This document shows positions 34,866 through 43,168 of a stretch of 64,000 nt of DNA, in pieces (position 1 is the first letter of the stretch; each line of letters begins with the position of its first letter). The notes under the pieces are model-generated. The model was not told the DNA's origin and searched no databases. It saw nothing but the letters and a program-made list of their open reading frames with translations. The translations under genes and the position numbers were made by a program. This DNA comes from Pandoraea vervacti (lineage in GTDB: Bacteria > Pseudomonadota > Gammaproteobacteria > Burkholderiales > Burkholderiaceae). The DNA lies in assembly GCF_000934605.2 (NCBI RefSeq), contig NZ_CP010897.2, forward strand, positions 3,968,001 to 4,032,000. The letters are read 5' to 3'.

Positions 34866-35054
34866 AGGCAAGTTGCACTGCGTCATCGGTCCGTGGACCA
34901 CGTCACATTCGCGACCCGGCAGCATAGGCACTATGGTGTGTCTATGTACCGAGGTATCGACGACGTAGGACCGATGACAGGTTCCTGGCCGGGTGCCGTC
35001 ACTCCCTAGTCCCCTTCCGGCCCCTTTTGATTCCGACACATCGAGGAGCGCTCC

Positions 35055-35483
35055 ATGCAAGTTCATTCCTATCTGTTTTTCGAAGGCCGTTGTGAAGAAG
35101 CGATCGATTTTTATGTCAAGACGCTGGGCGCGAAGCCCGGCATGCTGATGCGGTATGGCGAAAGCCCGGAGTCTTGCCCCGAAGGCATGCTGCCGCCGGG
35201 CAGCGAAAACAAGATCATGCATGGGGAGTTCTTCATCGGCGAATCGATGGTGATGGGCTCCGATGGCATGGTGAGCGGCAAGCCGAAGTTCGACGGCTTC
35301 GCGCTGTCGGTGGATTTCACTGAAGTCGCCGCCGCCGAAAAGGCGTTTCACGCACTGGCCGAAGGCGGCGAGATCAACATGCCGCTGGGCGAAACCTTCT
35401 TCGCCAAAACGTTCGGTATGGTCAAGGACCGCTTCGGCATGAACTGGATGGTGATCGTGCCCAAGGAAATGCCCAAGGGCTAA
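35055..35483 (+). CDS. VOC-family PhnB-like protein
   Basis: 142 residues. Sequence FFEGRCEEAIDFYVKTLGAK and the end DRFGMNWMVIVPKEM are typical of the PhnB-like (3-demethylubiquinone methyltransferase-like) branch of the vicinal oxygen chelate family. These are small dimeric proteins with glyoxalase/dioxygenase fold; many have no known reaction. GAGGAG precedes the ATG. The gene is divergent from a TetR gene whose operators lie between, so it may be the regulated target. Confidence 0.88.
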   Translation: MQVHSYLFFEGRCEEAIDFYVKTLGAKPGMLMRYGESPESCPEGMLPPGSENKIMHGEFFIGESMVMGSDGMVSGKPKFDGFALSVDFTEVAAAEKAFHALAEGGEINMPLGETFFAKTFGMVKDRFGMNWMVIVPKEMPKG

Positions 35484-35540
35484 GGCGCAGGCGCGGGGAT
35501 GTTCGGCTGCGGGACACCGCGCCGAAGCACGCCGAAGCAT

Positions 35541-35582
35541 GCGGGATCGGGATCGACGGCGGTCCCGACGCCCGCTTTTTTT
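35541..35582 (+). terminator. Rho-independent terminator after the VOC gene
   Basis: GCGGG-at-CGGGA ... TCCCG-acg-CCCGC forms a two-part stem followed by seven T residues. Confidence 0.8.
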
Positions 35583-35635
35583 GCGCCGCCCAACGTGTCC
35601 GACAAGTTCGTCACGCCTGTGCTATCGTCGCCGCC

Positions 35636-36565
35636 ATGCCATCCGTGATCTCAATCAAAAATCTGTCGAAGACGTACGCGACAGGTTTCCAGGCGCTCAA
35701 GAACATCGACCTGGAAATCCAGCGCGGCGAGATCTTCGCCCTGCTCGGCCCGAACGGCGCCGGCAAAACGACCCTCATCAGCATCATCTGCGGCATCGTG
35801 CGTCCCAGCGAAGGCGCAGTCACCGTCGACGGACACGACATCGTCACGGACTATCGTGCCGCGCGTGAAGCCATCGGCCTCGTTCCGCAGGAACTGACCA
35901 CCGATTCGTTCGAATCGGTGTGGGCCACCGTCTCGTTCTCGCGCGGCCTGTTCGGCAAGCCGGCGAATCCCGCGTATATCGAAAAGGTGCTGCGCTCGCT
36001 CTCGCTCTGGGAGAAGAAGGACAGCCGCATCATGCAACTGTCGGGCGGCATGAAGCGACGCGTGCTGATCGCCAAGGCGCTCTCGCATGAGCCGCGCGTG
36101 CTGTTTCTCGACGAGCCGACCGCCGGTGTCGATGTGGAGTTGCGCCGCGACATGTGGCGTCTCGTGCAATCGCTGCGCGAGACCGGCGTAACGGTGATCC
36201 TCACCACGCACTACATCGAAGAAGCCGAGGAAATGGCCGACCGTGTGGGCATCATTACCGGCGGGCAGATCACGCTCGTGCAGGAAAAGACCGAACTGAT
36301 GCGCCATATGGGCAGCAAGCAGCTTTCGCTGCAACTGACCGAGCCGATCCCTGCAGTGCCCGAGGCGCTTGCCGGTTACGGCCTCACGCTCAGTGAGAAC
36401 GGTAGCGAACTCGTGCTCACCTACGACGCCAATATCGAGCAGACGTCCATTGCCGCATTGCTGCGCGACATGGAGCGCGCCGGTATTTCGGTCAAGGACC
36501 TGCACACGACGCAAAGCTCGCTCGAAGACATCTTCGTCTCGCTCGTGCACAAGAAAGAAGGATGA
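35636..36565 (+). CDS. ABC-2 type exporter, ATP-binding protein
   Basis: 309 residues. Walker A GPNGAGKTT with Lys44, Q-loop VPQE at 82-85, signature LSGGMKR at 134-140, Walker B VLFLDE at 154-159 and His191 in the H-loop are complete. The C-terminal extension (residues about 215-309) is the DrrA/NodI-type domain. It forms a heteromeric exporter with the permease that overlaps by 4 bases. Substrates of this group include lipids, polysaccharides and drugs; none can be chosen here. Confidence 0.93.
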   Translation: MPSVISIKNLSKTYATGFQALKNIDLEIQRGEIFALLGPNGAGKTTLISIICGIVRPSEGAVTVDGHDIVTDYRAAREAIGLVPQELTTDSFESVWATVSFSRGLFGKPANPAYIEKVLRSLSLWEKKDSRIMQLSGGMKRRVLIAKALSHEPRVLFLDEPTAGVDVELRRDMWRLVQSLRETGVTVILTTHYIEEAEEMADRVGIITGGQITLVQEKTELMRHMGSKQLSLQLTEPIPAVPEALAGYGLTLSENGSELVLTYDANIEQTSIAALLRDMERAGISVKDLHTTQSSLEDIFVSLVHKKEG

Positions 36566-37335
36566 GCCGCGCCATGAATCTTTACGCCGTCAGGGCGATT
36601 TACAACTTCGAGATGGCGCGCACGCGTCGCACGCTGATGCAGAGCATCATCTCCCCGGTCATCTCGACCTCGCTGTACTTTGTGGTGTTCGGCGCGGCCA
36701 TCGGTTCGCGCATTCCGGAAATCGAAGGCGTGCCTTACGGCGCGTTCATCGTGCCGGGCCTCATCATGCTCTCGCTGCTCACGCAAAGCGTGACGAACGC
36801 CTCGTTCGGCATCTACTTTCCTCGCTTCACCGGCACGATCTACGAGGTGTTGTCGGCCCCTGTGTCGTACATGGAAATCGTGTGCGCCTATGTGGGCGCC
36901 GCAGCCACGAAATCGATCATTCTCGGGGTCATCATGCTCGGCACGGCCGCCCTGTTCGTGCCGTTGCGCATCGAGCACCCGATCTGGATGATTTTCTTTC
37001 TGGTGCTCACGGCGGTCACGTTCAGCCTGCTCGGCTTCATTATCGGGATCTGGGCGGATGGCTTCGAGAAGTTGCAACTCGTGCCGCTGCTCATCATCAC
37101 ACCGCTCACGTTCCTCGGCGGCAGCTTCTATTCGACGAGCATCCTGCCGCCGTTCTGGCGCGCGGTCACCCTGTTCAATCCGGTCGTGTATCTCATCAGC
37201 GGCTTTCGCTGGAGCTTCTACGGACTGGCGGACGTGAGCGTTGCCGTAAGTCTCGGCATGACGCTGCTGTTCCTCGCGATCTTCCTCGCCATCGTGGCGT
37301 GGATGTTCAAGACGGGCTACCGACTCAAGAACTGA
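36562..37335 (+). CDS. ABC-2 type exporter, permease
   Basis: 257 residues with six helices of the ABC-2 membrane family (NodJ/DrrB/YadH-like): SIISPVISTSLYFVVFGAAI in the first half and FLGGSFYSTSILPPFWRAVT in the second. Start and stop codons overlap those of the ATPase gene (ATGA), so the subunits are made together. Close to E. coli YadH in length and layout. Confidence 0.92.
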   Translation: MSRAMNLYAVRAIYNFEMARTRRTLMQSIISPVISTSLYFVVFGAAIGSRIPEIEGVPYGAFIVPGLIMLSLLTQSVTNASFGIYFPRFTGTIYEVLSAPVSYMEIVCAYVGAAATKSIILGVIMLGTAALFVPLRIEHPIWMIFFLVLTAVTFSLLGFIIGIWADGFEKLQLVPLLIITPLTFLGGSFYSTSILPPFWRAVTLFNPVVYLISGFRWSFYGLADVSVAVSLGMTLLFLAIFLAIVAWMFKTGYRLKN

Positions 37336-37406
37336 CGCCTCATGATCGCGCCGGGGTCGCCCGGCGCGGTTCCTTGCCTCATCCCTCATACCGTTGCCGT
37401 ACGCCA

Positions 37407-37447
37407 TATGAGCGCCATATGAGCGCCTATGAGCGCCTATGAGCGAC
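37407..37447. repeat. 10-bp tandem repeat tatgagcgcc
   Basis: Three exact copies of tatgagcgcc plus one with a single change, in the 168-base gap between the convergent permease and GST genes. No terminator was recognised in the gap. Confidence 0.8.
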
Positions 37448-37503
37448 ACATGAGCAGCATTTCAGCGGTATTTCGGCAGCATCTCGGTGTTACCTCCCAG
37501 TCG

Positions 37504-38118
37504 TCACACCGGCGGCGTCTCGCGAAACGCCGGCAAGGCTTCGGCCTGCGCCGAAAACTTTTCGATCTCCGGAAAGTCGCGGCTGAAATCGATTTCCGGC
37601 AGCATCATTTGATGGAAACGCCACGCCACGGCGATCGTGACGCCGTGCTCGCCAATCTGATCGGGCGTTGCCACGACCGGCACTTGCGCCAGTTCCTTTT
37701 CCAACGCATGAAACGCCGCATGGACCTGCGTGCGCACGCGGTCTGTCCACGGCGCATGGCGCTTTTCGCTCGGGCGCAGTTCACGCTCGTACACGAGTTG
37801 CACGGACTTCTCGCATGCCGCGAGCGCCAGTCCGCTCAAACGCAGCGAGCGCACATGCGCCGCCGGCTCGACAGGCACCAGCCGCTGCGCAGGATCGACC
37901 CGCGATTCGAGGTATTGCAGGATCAGCGTGGAGTCCATCAGCACCGTACCGTCGTCGGTCACGAGCGTGGGCGCCTTCACGACAGGGTTGATGCCGGCGA
38001 ACTCGTCGAACGTCCGGAATACGGACAACGGACGGTGCTCGAAAGGCAGGCCCAGCAACTTCAGACAAATCGCGACACGGCGAACATACGGGGAATCCAG
38101 CATTCCTATCAACTGCAT
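37504..38118 (-). CDS. Glutathione S-transferase
   Basis: 204 residues from ATG 38118, preceded by AGGAG. The thioredoxin-like N-terminal domain starts MQLIGMLDSPYVRRVAICLK with the catalytic serine region SPYVRR, and the C-terminal all-helical domain follows; ILQYLESRVDPAQRLVP bridges them. The layout is that of the beta/theta-like bacterial GSTs (YibF-like). It conjugates or reduces electrophiles with glutathione; the target is unknown. Divergent from the DJ-1/PfpI gene. Confidence 0.9.
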   Translation of the reverse strand: MQLIGMLDSPYVRRVAICLKLLGLPFEHRPLSVFRTFDEFAGINPVVKAPTLVTDDGTVLMDSTLILQYLESRVDPAQRLVPVEPAAHVRSLRLSGLALAACEKSVQLVYERELRPSEKRHAPWTDRVRTQVHAAFHALEKELAQVPVVATPDQIGEHGVTIAVAWRFHQMMLPEIDFSRDFPEIEKFSAQAEALPAFRETPPV

Positions 38119-38147
38119 CTCTTTTCTCCTTGTTATGGCGCTTGTGG

Positions 38148-38191
38148 ACGGCTTTGGGACGGCTTGTAGACGGCTTGTAGACGGCTTGTTA
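38148..38191. repeat. 11-bp tandem repeat between GST and DJ-1/PfpI genes
   Basis: Units acggctttggg, acggcttgtag, acggcttgtag, acggcttgtta run head to tail. The 11-bp period is close to one helical turn and the array lies between divergent start codons, where it could bind a protein cooperatively. Confidence 0.85.
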
Positions 38192-38269
38192 CCGGCTGGC
38201 AACCGGTTTCGCCGATGATACATGACGGGTAGAATGGATCGCATGGCCGATTCGACAGGGAGACGTTTC

Positions 38270-38959
38270 ATGAACATCCTGATGGTTCTGACCTCGCACG
38301 ACCGCCTCGGCGACACGGGCAAGAAGACCGGCTTCTGGCTCGAAGAATTCGCCTCGCCTTACTACGTGTTCATCGACGAAGGGCTTGCCGTGACGCTCGC
38401 ATCGCCCGCCGGCGGCCAACCGCCGCTCGACCCGAAGAGCGACGAGCCCGACGCCCAGACGGAAGCCACCCGACGCTTTCGCGACGACACGGAAGCCAAG
38501 ACGGCGCTTGCCAACACGCTCAGGCTCGCGGACGTCAACGCCGACGACTACGACGCCGTCTTCTACCCTGGCGGCCACGGCCCGCTCTGGGATCTGGCGC
38601 AAGACCCGCACTCCATTCATCTGATCGAAGCCTTTGAGCGCGCAGGCAAGCCCATCGGTTTCGTCTGCCACGCGCCGGGGGTGCTGCGTCAGGTGCGCGC
38701 GGCCAATGGCGAGCCGCTCGTGCGCGGACGCCATGTCACCGGCTTCACCAACGATGAAGAAGCGGCCGTCGGCCTGACCGACGTGGTGCCGTTTCTGGTC
38801 GAGGACGAACTCAGGCGTCTGGGCGGCCTGTATGAGAAGGCAGGCAACTGGGAATCGCACGTCGTCGGCGACGGGCGCCTCGTGACGGGTCAGAATCCGG
38901 CGTCTTCGGAAGAGGCGGCGCGCACGGTGCTCGCGATGATGGAGCCGCGTCTGCCATGA
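38270..38959 (+). CDS. DJ-1/PfpI-family (Hsp31-like) protein
   Basis: 229 residues from ATG 38270, preceded by GGGAG. The class-I glutamine-amidotransferase-like fold shows the nucleophile cysteine in GFVCHAPG with a nearby acidic residue, and KTGFWLEEFASPYYVF, typical of the Hsp31/glyoxalase III group. These enzymes act as chaperones and detoxify methylglyoxal. The neighbours (GST upstream, GNAT overlapping downstream) suggest an electrophile-stress set. Exact reaction not proven. Confidence 0.9.
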   Translation: MNILMVLTSHDRLGDTGKKTGFWLEEFASPYYVFIDEGLAVTLASPAGGQPPLDPKSDEPDAQTEATRRFRDDTEAKTALANTLRLADVNADDYDAVFYPGGHGPLWDLAQDPHSIHLIEAFERAGKPIGFVCHAPGVLRQVRAANGEPLVRGRHVTGFTNDEEAAVGLTDVVPFLVEDELRRLGGLYEKAGNWESHVVGDGRLVTGQNPASSEEAARTVLAMMEPRLP

Positions 38960-39486
38960 GACAACCCTCGGCAGCCGTGGACATCCGGCGCCTCGTTCCC
39001 ACCGACGCGCTTGCGTTTCAGGCGCTGCGTCTCGCGGGATTGCAAGCGCACCCGGAAGCGTTCGGATCGAGCTACGAGGAGGAGAAAGACTGGCCCCTCG
39101 AGCGCGTGCGCGAATGGCTGATCGCGCGCCCGGACGCCGGCGTGTTCGGCGCCTTCGAAGACGAACGGCTCATCGGGGTGCTCGGGCTGGGACGTCAAAC
39201 CCGCAGAAACTTCGCGCATGTGGGCTTTCTATGGGGCATGTACGTTCATGCGAGCGCCAGGGGGCGAGGCGTCGGGCGCAGGCTGCTCGAAGCCGCGCTC
39301 GCCCTTGCACGCTCGCAGCCCGGACTGCGCCACGTCACCTTGCAGGTCAACGCCGACAATCGCGCGGCCATCGCCCTGTATCAGTCGTTCGGCTTCGTCG
39401 AAATCGGGCGCGAGCCGGATGCCATGCGCGTGGGCAACGGCTTTTGCGACGACATCCGCATGTACCTGCCGATCGCCACGCATTAA
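38956..39486 (+). CDS. GNAT-family N-acetyltransferase
   Basis: 176 residues. Acetyl-CoA binding motif ASARGRGVGRRLLEAAL and the C-terminal NADNRAAIALYQSFGFVEIG are clear GNAT features. The start overlaps the DJ-1/PfpI stop by 4 bases (ATGA), so the two are co-translated. Substrate unknown; small-molecule or protein amines are both possible. A perfect 15-bp hairpin lies 43 bases after the stop. Confidence 0.92.
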   Translation: MRQPSAAVDIRRLVPTDALAFQALRLAGLQAHPEAFGSSYEEEKDWPLERVREWLIARPDAGVFGAFEDERLIGVLGLGRQTRRNFAHVGFLWGMYVHASARGRGVGRRLLEAALALARSQPGLRHVTLQVNADNRAAIALYQSFGFVEIGREPDAMRVGNGFCDDIRMYLPIATH

Positions 39487-39529
39487 CCTCAGCGCAGGCT
39501 ACCGGCCCAGTGCGTCGGCGAAAGCACCA

Positions 39530-39569
39530 AAGGCGGCAGCGACGAGGCATTCACCGTCGCTGCCGCCTT
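39530..39569. terminator. Bidirectional terminator between GNAT and DUF1993 genes
   Basis: AAGGCGGCAGCGACG (39530-39544) pairs perfectly with CGTCGCTGCCGCCTT (39555-39569) around a 10-base loop. It lies between convergent genes. Confidence 0.8.
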
Positions 39570-39603
39570 CGTCATTCAAGCGCTCGCACGCGCCTTGCGG
39601 GCG

Positions 39604-40125
39604 TCACACGGACTGCATCTCGAACGGCCCCAGGTAATCCGTCTTGCCGACTTCCACACCTTGCGCACGCAACAGGTCATGCGTGGTCGTCACGTGGAAA
39701 TAAAAGTTCGGCAACGCAAACTTGAACAGGTAATCGACGGCATCCATCGTGGTCTGATATGCCTTGAACTTCAACGTGATCTGGCGCGACTCGGCACCGT
39801 CGAAGCGGTCTTCCAGGATGCCAGCGACGAAGGCTTCCGTGTTCGCGATGCGATCGCGCAGCTGATCGAACGTCGTTTCGTTGTCTTCGAACTTCGGCGC
39901 CTCCACACCCGTCAGACGCGCCACCGCGAATTTCGCCGTATCGCTCACGCGCTGGATCTGCCCGATGAAATCGAGCATGTCCGGCGCCAGTCTGGCCTTG
40001 AGAATCGAATCCGGATCGACGGATCTGGCTTCGCAATGCGCGCGAGCCTTCTTGATGTAGTCGGCCATGACGGTCAGGCCGCGCAGATACACGGGAATGG
40101 TGGCGCGATAAAGGGAAATCGACAT
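39604..40125 (-). CDS. DUF1993 protein
   Basis: 173 residues, full length for DUF1993. Sequence MSISLYRATIPVYLRGLTVM and the closing FYFHVTTTHDLLRAQGVEVG, including the His in a DinB-like four-helix bundle, are typical. The family is related to DinB/YfiT metal-dependent proteins but its role is unknown. The gene stands alone, convergent with the GNAT gene. Confidence 0.88.
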   Translation of the reverse strand: MSISLYRATIPVYLRGLTVMADYIKKARAHCEARSVDPDSILKARLAPDMLDFIGQIQRVSDTAKFAVARLTGVEAPKFEDNETTFDQLRDRIANTEAFVAGILEDRFDGAESRQITLKFKAYQTTMDAVDYLFKFALPNFYFHVTTTHDLLRAQGVEVGKTDYLGPFEMQSV

Positions 40126-40353
40126 CGGGAACTCCTCGAAGGTGGCATAGCACGCAGCACGCGGGGGCGTGTCACGCATCCATGCTATCAGCGCCCTCAA
40201 ATTCCTGCCGGGCAACGAAGCGATTCCTGAAATACAAGTGGGCTTCCTCTAGGGAAAATCCTATCGTTCGCGATGGGACATCGCTTTGCAAGTCCGGCTC
40301 CGAACGTCTCCCGAAACCCCCAACCCCTCAAACCCGGAAAAGGATCCTGCTGT

Positions 40354-41070
40354 ATGACGAGTCCGCTGACCCTCATCTCACCGAACGGCAACCATACGCG
40401 CTCGTTGAGCGACGAGACGATCGAGAAGTGCATGTTCGCCGCTAACGAGAAGTCGCTGGACAGCCTCTGGAGCCGCGTAAAGGATTACTTTCTCGGCACC
40501 CACAAAAGCGACGTCAAGCATGCGATCTACACGCTGGCCAACGCCACCGAATTCAGCGATCAGGCCAAGGCATTCAATGTGGTGGTGAGTTGCATCGATC
40601 CGGGCGATCTCCATCGCGTGTCGTGGATGCTCGACGCCAACAAGGTCGTGGGCTTTCAGATCGGCGAGAACCACTTCCCTGCGACCAGCGATACGCAGGA
40701 TTTCATGAAAGACGTCATGCCATTGAATCTCGATGCGATGTGCCGCTTGTTGCGCACGATTCGCGTCGGAGAGTTTCAGGCACTGGCAACGCCGGAGCAT
40801 TTCGGTCTGAACATCGATCAGGTCACGAGCTCTCCGAAAAGCGACGAATTCCTATACGAAATGCAGGCACGCGACGCAGAAATGAGAGGCCTGCCGGCCT
40901 TGCGCGACACGCTGCAAGTCATCGGTCTGCATCGCGAAACGCCGGAGGACGTCGCCGACAAGCTCAAGGAGCAGTTCTCACAATCGCGACCGGTGTTGTT
41001 TGGGGGACGGATGATGGCCAACGTGGTGAACCTGGTTCGCCTGACCCGGGCAATGAGCGATCGCCACTGA
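40354..41070 (+). CDS. Effector-like protein 1 with SPI-2-type N-terminal translocation domain
   Basis: 238 residues from ATG 40354 (AAAGGA ribosome site). First of three tandem paralogues. Residues 37-50 read SLWSRVKDYFLGTH; the Trp39-x-[K/R]-[I/V]-K-D-x-Phe spacing matches the WEK(I/M)xxFF motif of SPI-2 effectors such as SifA, SseJ and SspH2, and helical sequence follows as in those proteins (TLANATEFSDQAKAFNVVVS). A second shared block is LDAMCRLLRTIR (about 130-141) and a third LRDTLQVIGLHRE near residue 190. No signal peptide, membrane helix or enzyme motif is seen. A type III effector or relic is the best hypothesis; a non-secreted family sharing the fold is the alternative. Confidence 0.7.
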   Translation: MTSPLTLISPNGNHTRSLSDETIEKCMFAANEKSLDSLWSRVKDYFLGTHKSDVKHAIYTLANATEFSDQAKAFNVVVSCIDPGDLHRVSWMLDANKVVGFQIGENHFPATSDTQDFMKDVMPLNLDAMCRLLRTIRVGEFQALATPEHFGLNIDQVTSSPKSDEFLYEMQARDAEMRGLPALRDTLQVIGLHRETPEDVADKLKEQFSQSRPVLFGGRMMANVVNLVRLTRAMSDRH

Positions 41071-41158
41071 GGCACAGCGCTCAGGACCGAAATCGTGCGA
41101 TCGCCCCCATCCATCGCCCCCCCAATACGCAACATGAAAAGCCAAAGGAGATAACCCG

Positions 41159-41998
41159 ATGTCAGTATCACCGGCAACGCCCTCGATCGGTCTGCTCGGT
41201 CTTGTGCCGCGCAGCCTCAGCGCGGACACCGTCGCAGCGTGCACGAAGAACGACATTCAATACCAGTTGAATACGTTGTGGGAGCGGATCAAGGACTGGT
41301 TTCTCGGCACGCACAAAGTCGCCGCCACCACAGCCATCCATACGATGGCGACGACGACCTCGGTCAGTGCGCAGATCGGCGCTTTCCTCGATCTGATCGG
41401 CCATGTCAGGCCGGAGCATCGCGATCAGTTGAAGTGGTGTGCCGGAGAAGGCGAAGCCCCCTACTTCATGATCGGCGACACCGTGATTGCGTCGGCGAAG
41501 GACTGGTCGGCGCGCACACCGATGGAGCTAAGCCCGCCGGACATGGCCCGAATGCTGCTCGCTACCCATCACCGCGAAACGCCGCTGCTGCTGACGTTCC
41601 TCCAGATCGATGTGAGCGCCGCCCCGCAAGCGCGCGCGACCATAACGCCGGAGGACGAAGACGACGTCGTGTACGTCGACATGGACGCCCATACCGACTT
41701 TCTTCGCGACGCCCCGCTGCTCAGGGACGCGCTGGAGTTCATCGGCATGCACCGCAACGACGAAGACTTCAAAATGTCTCGCGGTCTCGGCAATGAGGTC
41801 GCGGCCCAGTGGCAATCGATGGGGCTTTACCTCGTCGAATCCGCCGAGGGCGAGCCTACGGAGGGCGCCGACACCATGGGCGGTATGGCGCAAAACGTGA
41901 TGGTCGTGACGACCGACCTGTTCCACGAGCATCAGCAAATGAAGCGCAATGCCACACAGGGCATTGGTGGAAGCGGTTCGATGCGATCGCGCTCATGA
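41159..41998 (+). CDS. Effector-like protein 2 with SPI-2-type N-terminal translocation domain
   Basis: 279 residues, 88 bases after paralogue 1, with AAAGGAG before the ATG. It has the best motif of the three: Leu40-Trp41-ERIKDWF-LGTHK (residues 40-53), against LWEKIKDFFFSTGK in SifA as I recall it. Shared blocks PPDMARMLLATHHRE (about 122-136) and LLRDALEFIGMHRND (about 185-199) tie it to both neighbours. An acidic insert (TPEDEDDVVYVDMDAH, about 160-175) is private to it. The C-terminal tail is Gly/Met/Gln-rich. No catalytic motif was recognised. Confidence 0.7.
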   Translation: MSVSPATPSIGLLGLVPRSLSADTVAACTKNDIQYQLNTLWERIKDWFLGTHKVAATTAIHTMATTTSVSAQIGAFLDLIGHVRPEHRDQLKWCAGEGEAPYFMIGDTVIASAKDWSARTPMELSPPDMARMLLATHHRETPLLLTFLQIDVSAAPQARATITPEDEDDVVYVDMDAHTDFLRDAPLLRDALEFIGMHRNDEDFKMSRGLGNEVAAQWQSMGLYLVESAEGEPTEGADTMGGMAQNVMVVTTDLFHEHQQMKRNATQGIGGSGSMRSRS

Positions 41999-42051
41999 CA
42001 CCTTCGACGCCGACCGAATCTCCCCGTCCGTAATCTCAAGGAGCCACCGAG

Positions 42052-42945
42052 ATGGCAACTCCCATTCCGAGTATCACGCTCAATCTGAGTGGCGGATACG
42101 GCTGCATGCTCGACGCAACGACCCTCGAGAAATGCACAACGACCCACGACGCCGACGCGCTGACCAGTCTCTGGGGCAAGATCAAGGACTGGTTCTTCGG
42201 CACGCATGCCGAAGCGGCAAAGCGCGCGCTGCATCAATTGGCGCATCCCACGTCGCCAGAGGCGCAGTTCGACGCGTTCGCCAGGTTGCTCGAATACGTT
42301 GCGCCACAAGACCGCGGCAAATTGACGTGGCACGTCGAAGAGAACAAGGCGCCATGCTTCAGGGTGGACGACTACTCGTTCGATGCGCCGCAGGACTGGC
42401 GTGCCCAGCAATGGACAGAGAAGGCAGCGCCCGACATGGCGCGGTTGTTGTTGTCCCTGCACTATCGGGGCAAGCCCGCCTTGAGTGAGCTGGGCGACAC
42501 CTGCCTGAACGCGCTTGCCGAACGTGCGATGCGCATGTCCGGCACCGACGATGTCGCGCTGAACGCCGAGACGATATTCGAGTCATTGCGCTGGCAATTA
42601 CCGGATCTGATTCAGAAACCAGCGCTCATCCATGCGTTGGAGCTCATCGGCATGCAATGGAATGACGAGCGCGATGGGCTGGCCGATAACGTCGAAGAGG
42701 CCGTCACGCAGACGCTGCTCAGCGGCATCGACACCTCCGACGAGGACCTGCGCCAGATCGCGGGTGTCGCCGGCGCCTATGCCAACGCGCTGGTGCGTCT
42801 GACCACACACATGGTCCGCGATCGCGACGCGTTCATGCGTGTTCGGCTCGCCCTCAATCTGCCGCTCAACACCTCGCAGTCCCACGACCGCATGCCGGTC
42901 GGCAGTGTGATCGAAGGTGCTGCCGGAGGGTCGTCGGCGGCGTAG
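42052..42945 (+). CDS. Effector-like protein 3 with SPI-2-type N-terminal translocation domain
   Basis: 297 residues, 53 bases after paralogue 2, with AAGGAG before the ATG. Residues 39-52 read SLWGKIKDWFFGTH, and the run AEAAKRALHQLAHPTSPEAQ after it parallels SseJ (THHAEALECIFNLYHH), including the Thr-His-x-Ala-Glu-Ala step. The opening GGYGCMLDATTLEKC also echoes the SseJ N-terminus. It shares PDMARLLLSLHYRGKP and LIHALELIGMQWNDE blocks with the neighbours and has extra C-terminal helices. No enzyme domain or signal peptide is visible. A small hairpin lies just downstream (42953-42967). Confidence 0.7.
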   Translation: MATPIPSITLNLSGGYGCMLDATTLEKCTTTHDADALTSLWGKIKDWFFGTHAEAAKRALHQLAHPTSPEAQFDAFARLLEYVAPQDRGKLTWHVEENKAPCFRVDDYSFDAPQDWRAQQWTEKAAPDMARLLLSLHYRGKPALSELGDTCLNALAERAMRMSGTDDVALNAETIFESLRWQLPDLIQKPALIHALELIGMQWNDERDGLADNVEEAVTQTLLSGIDTSDEDLRQIAGVAGAYANALVRLTTHMVRDRDAFMRVRLALNLPLNTSQSHDRMPVGSVIEGAAGGSSAA

Positions 42946-43168
42946 CTGACGCGACGGATCGTCCGTCCTGATCGGCGAGAACGAATGCAATAAGACGTTC
43001 GGACAGTGGCCGCATGGCGTCGGCGCGTTGCAGTATGGCGGGTCGACGCGAAGCCCTGCGTCGCGCACAGGTGATATGCTGCATCAGCGTCCAGGGCTTC
43101 CCGGTTTTGCGCTGTCTGCCCTGCAAGGGGGCGCAATATCCGCCACGCATGCCGACACAGGAGCCGCC

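Noticed and set aside
38222..38269. Earlier start for the DJ-1/PfpI gene
   Set aside because: The 16 extra codons lack a ribosome site, whereas ATG 38270 has GGGAG and gives the family's usual N-terminus.
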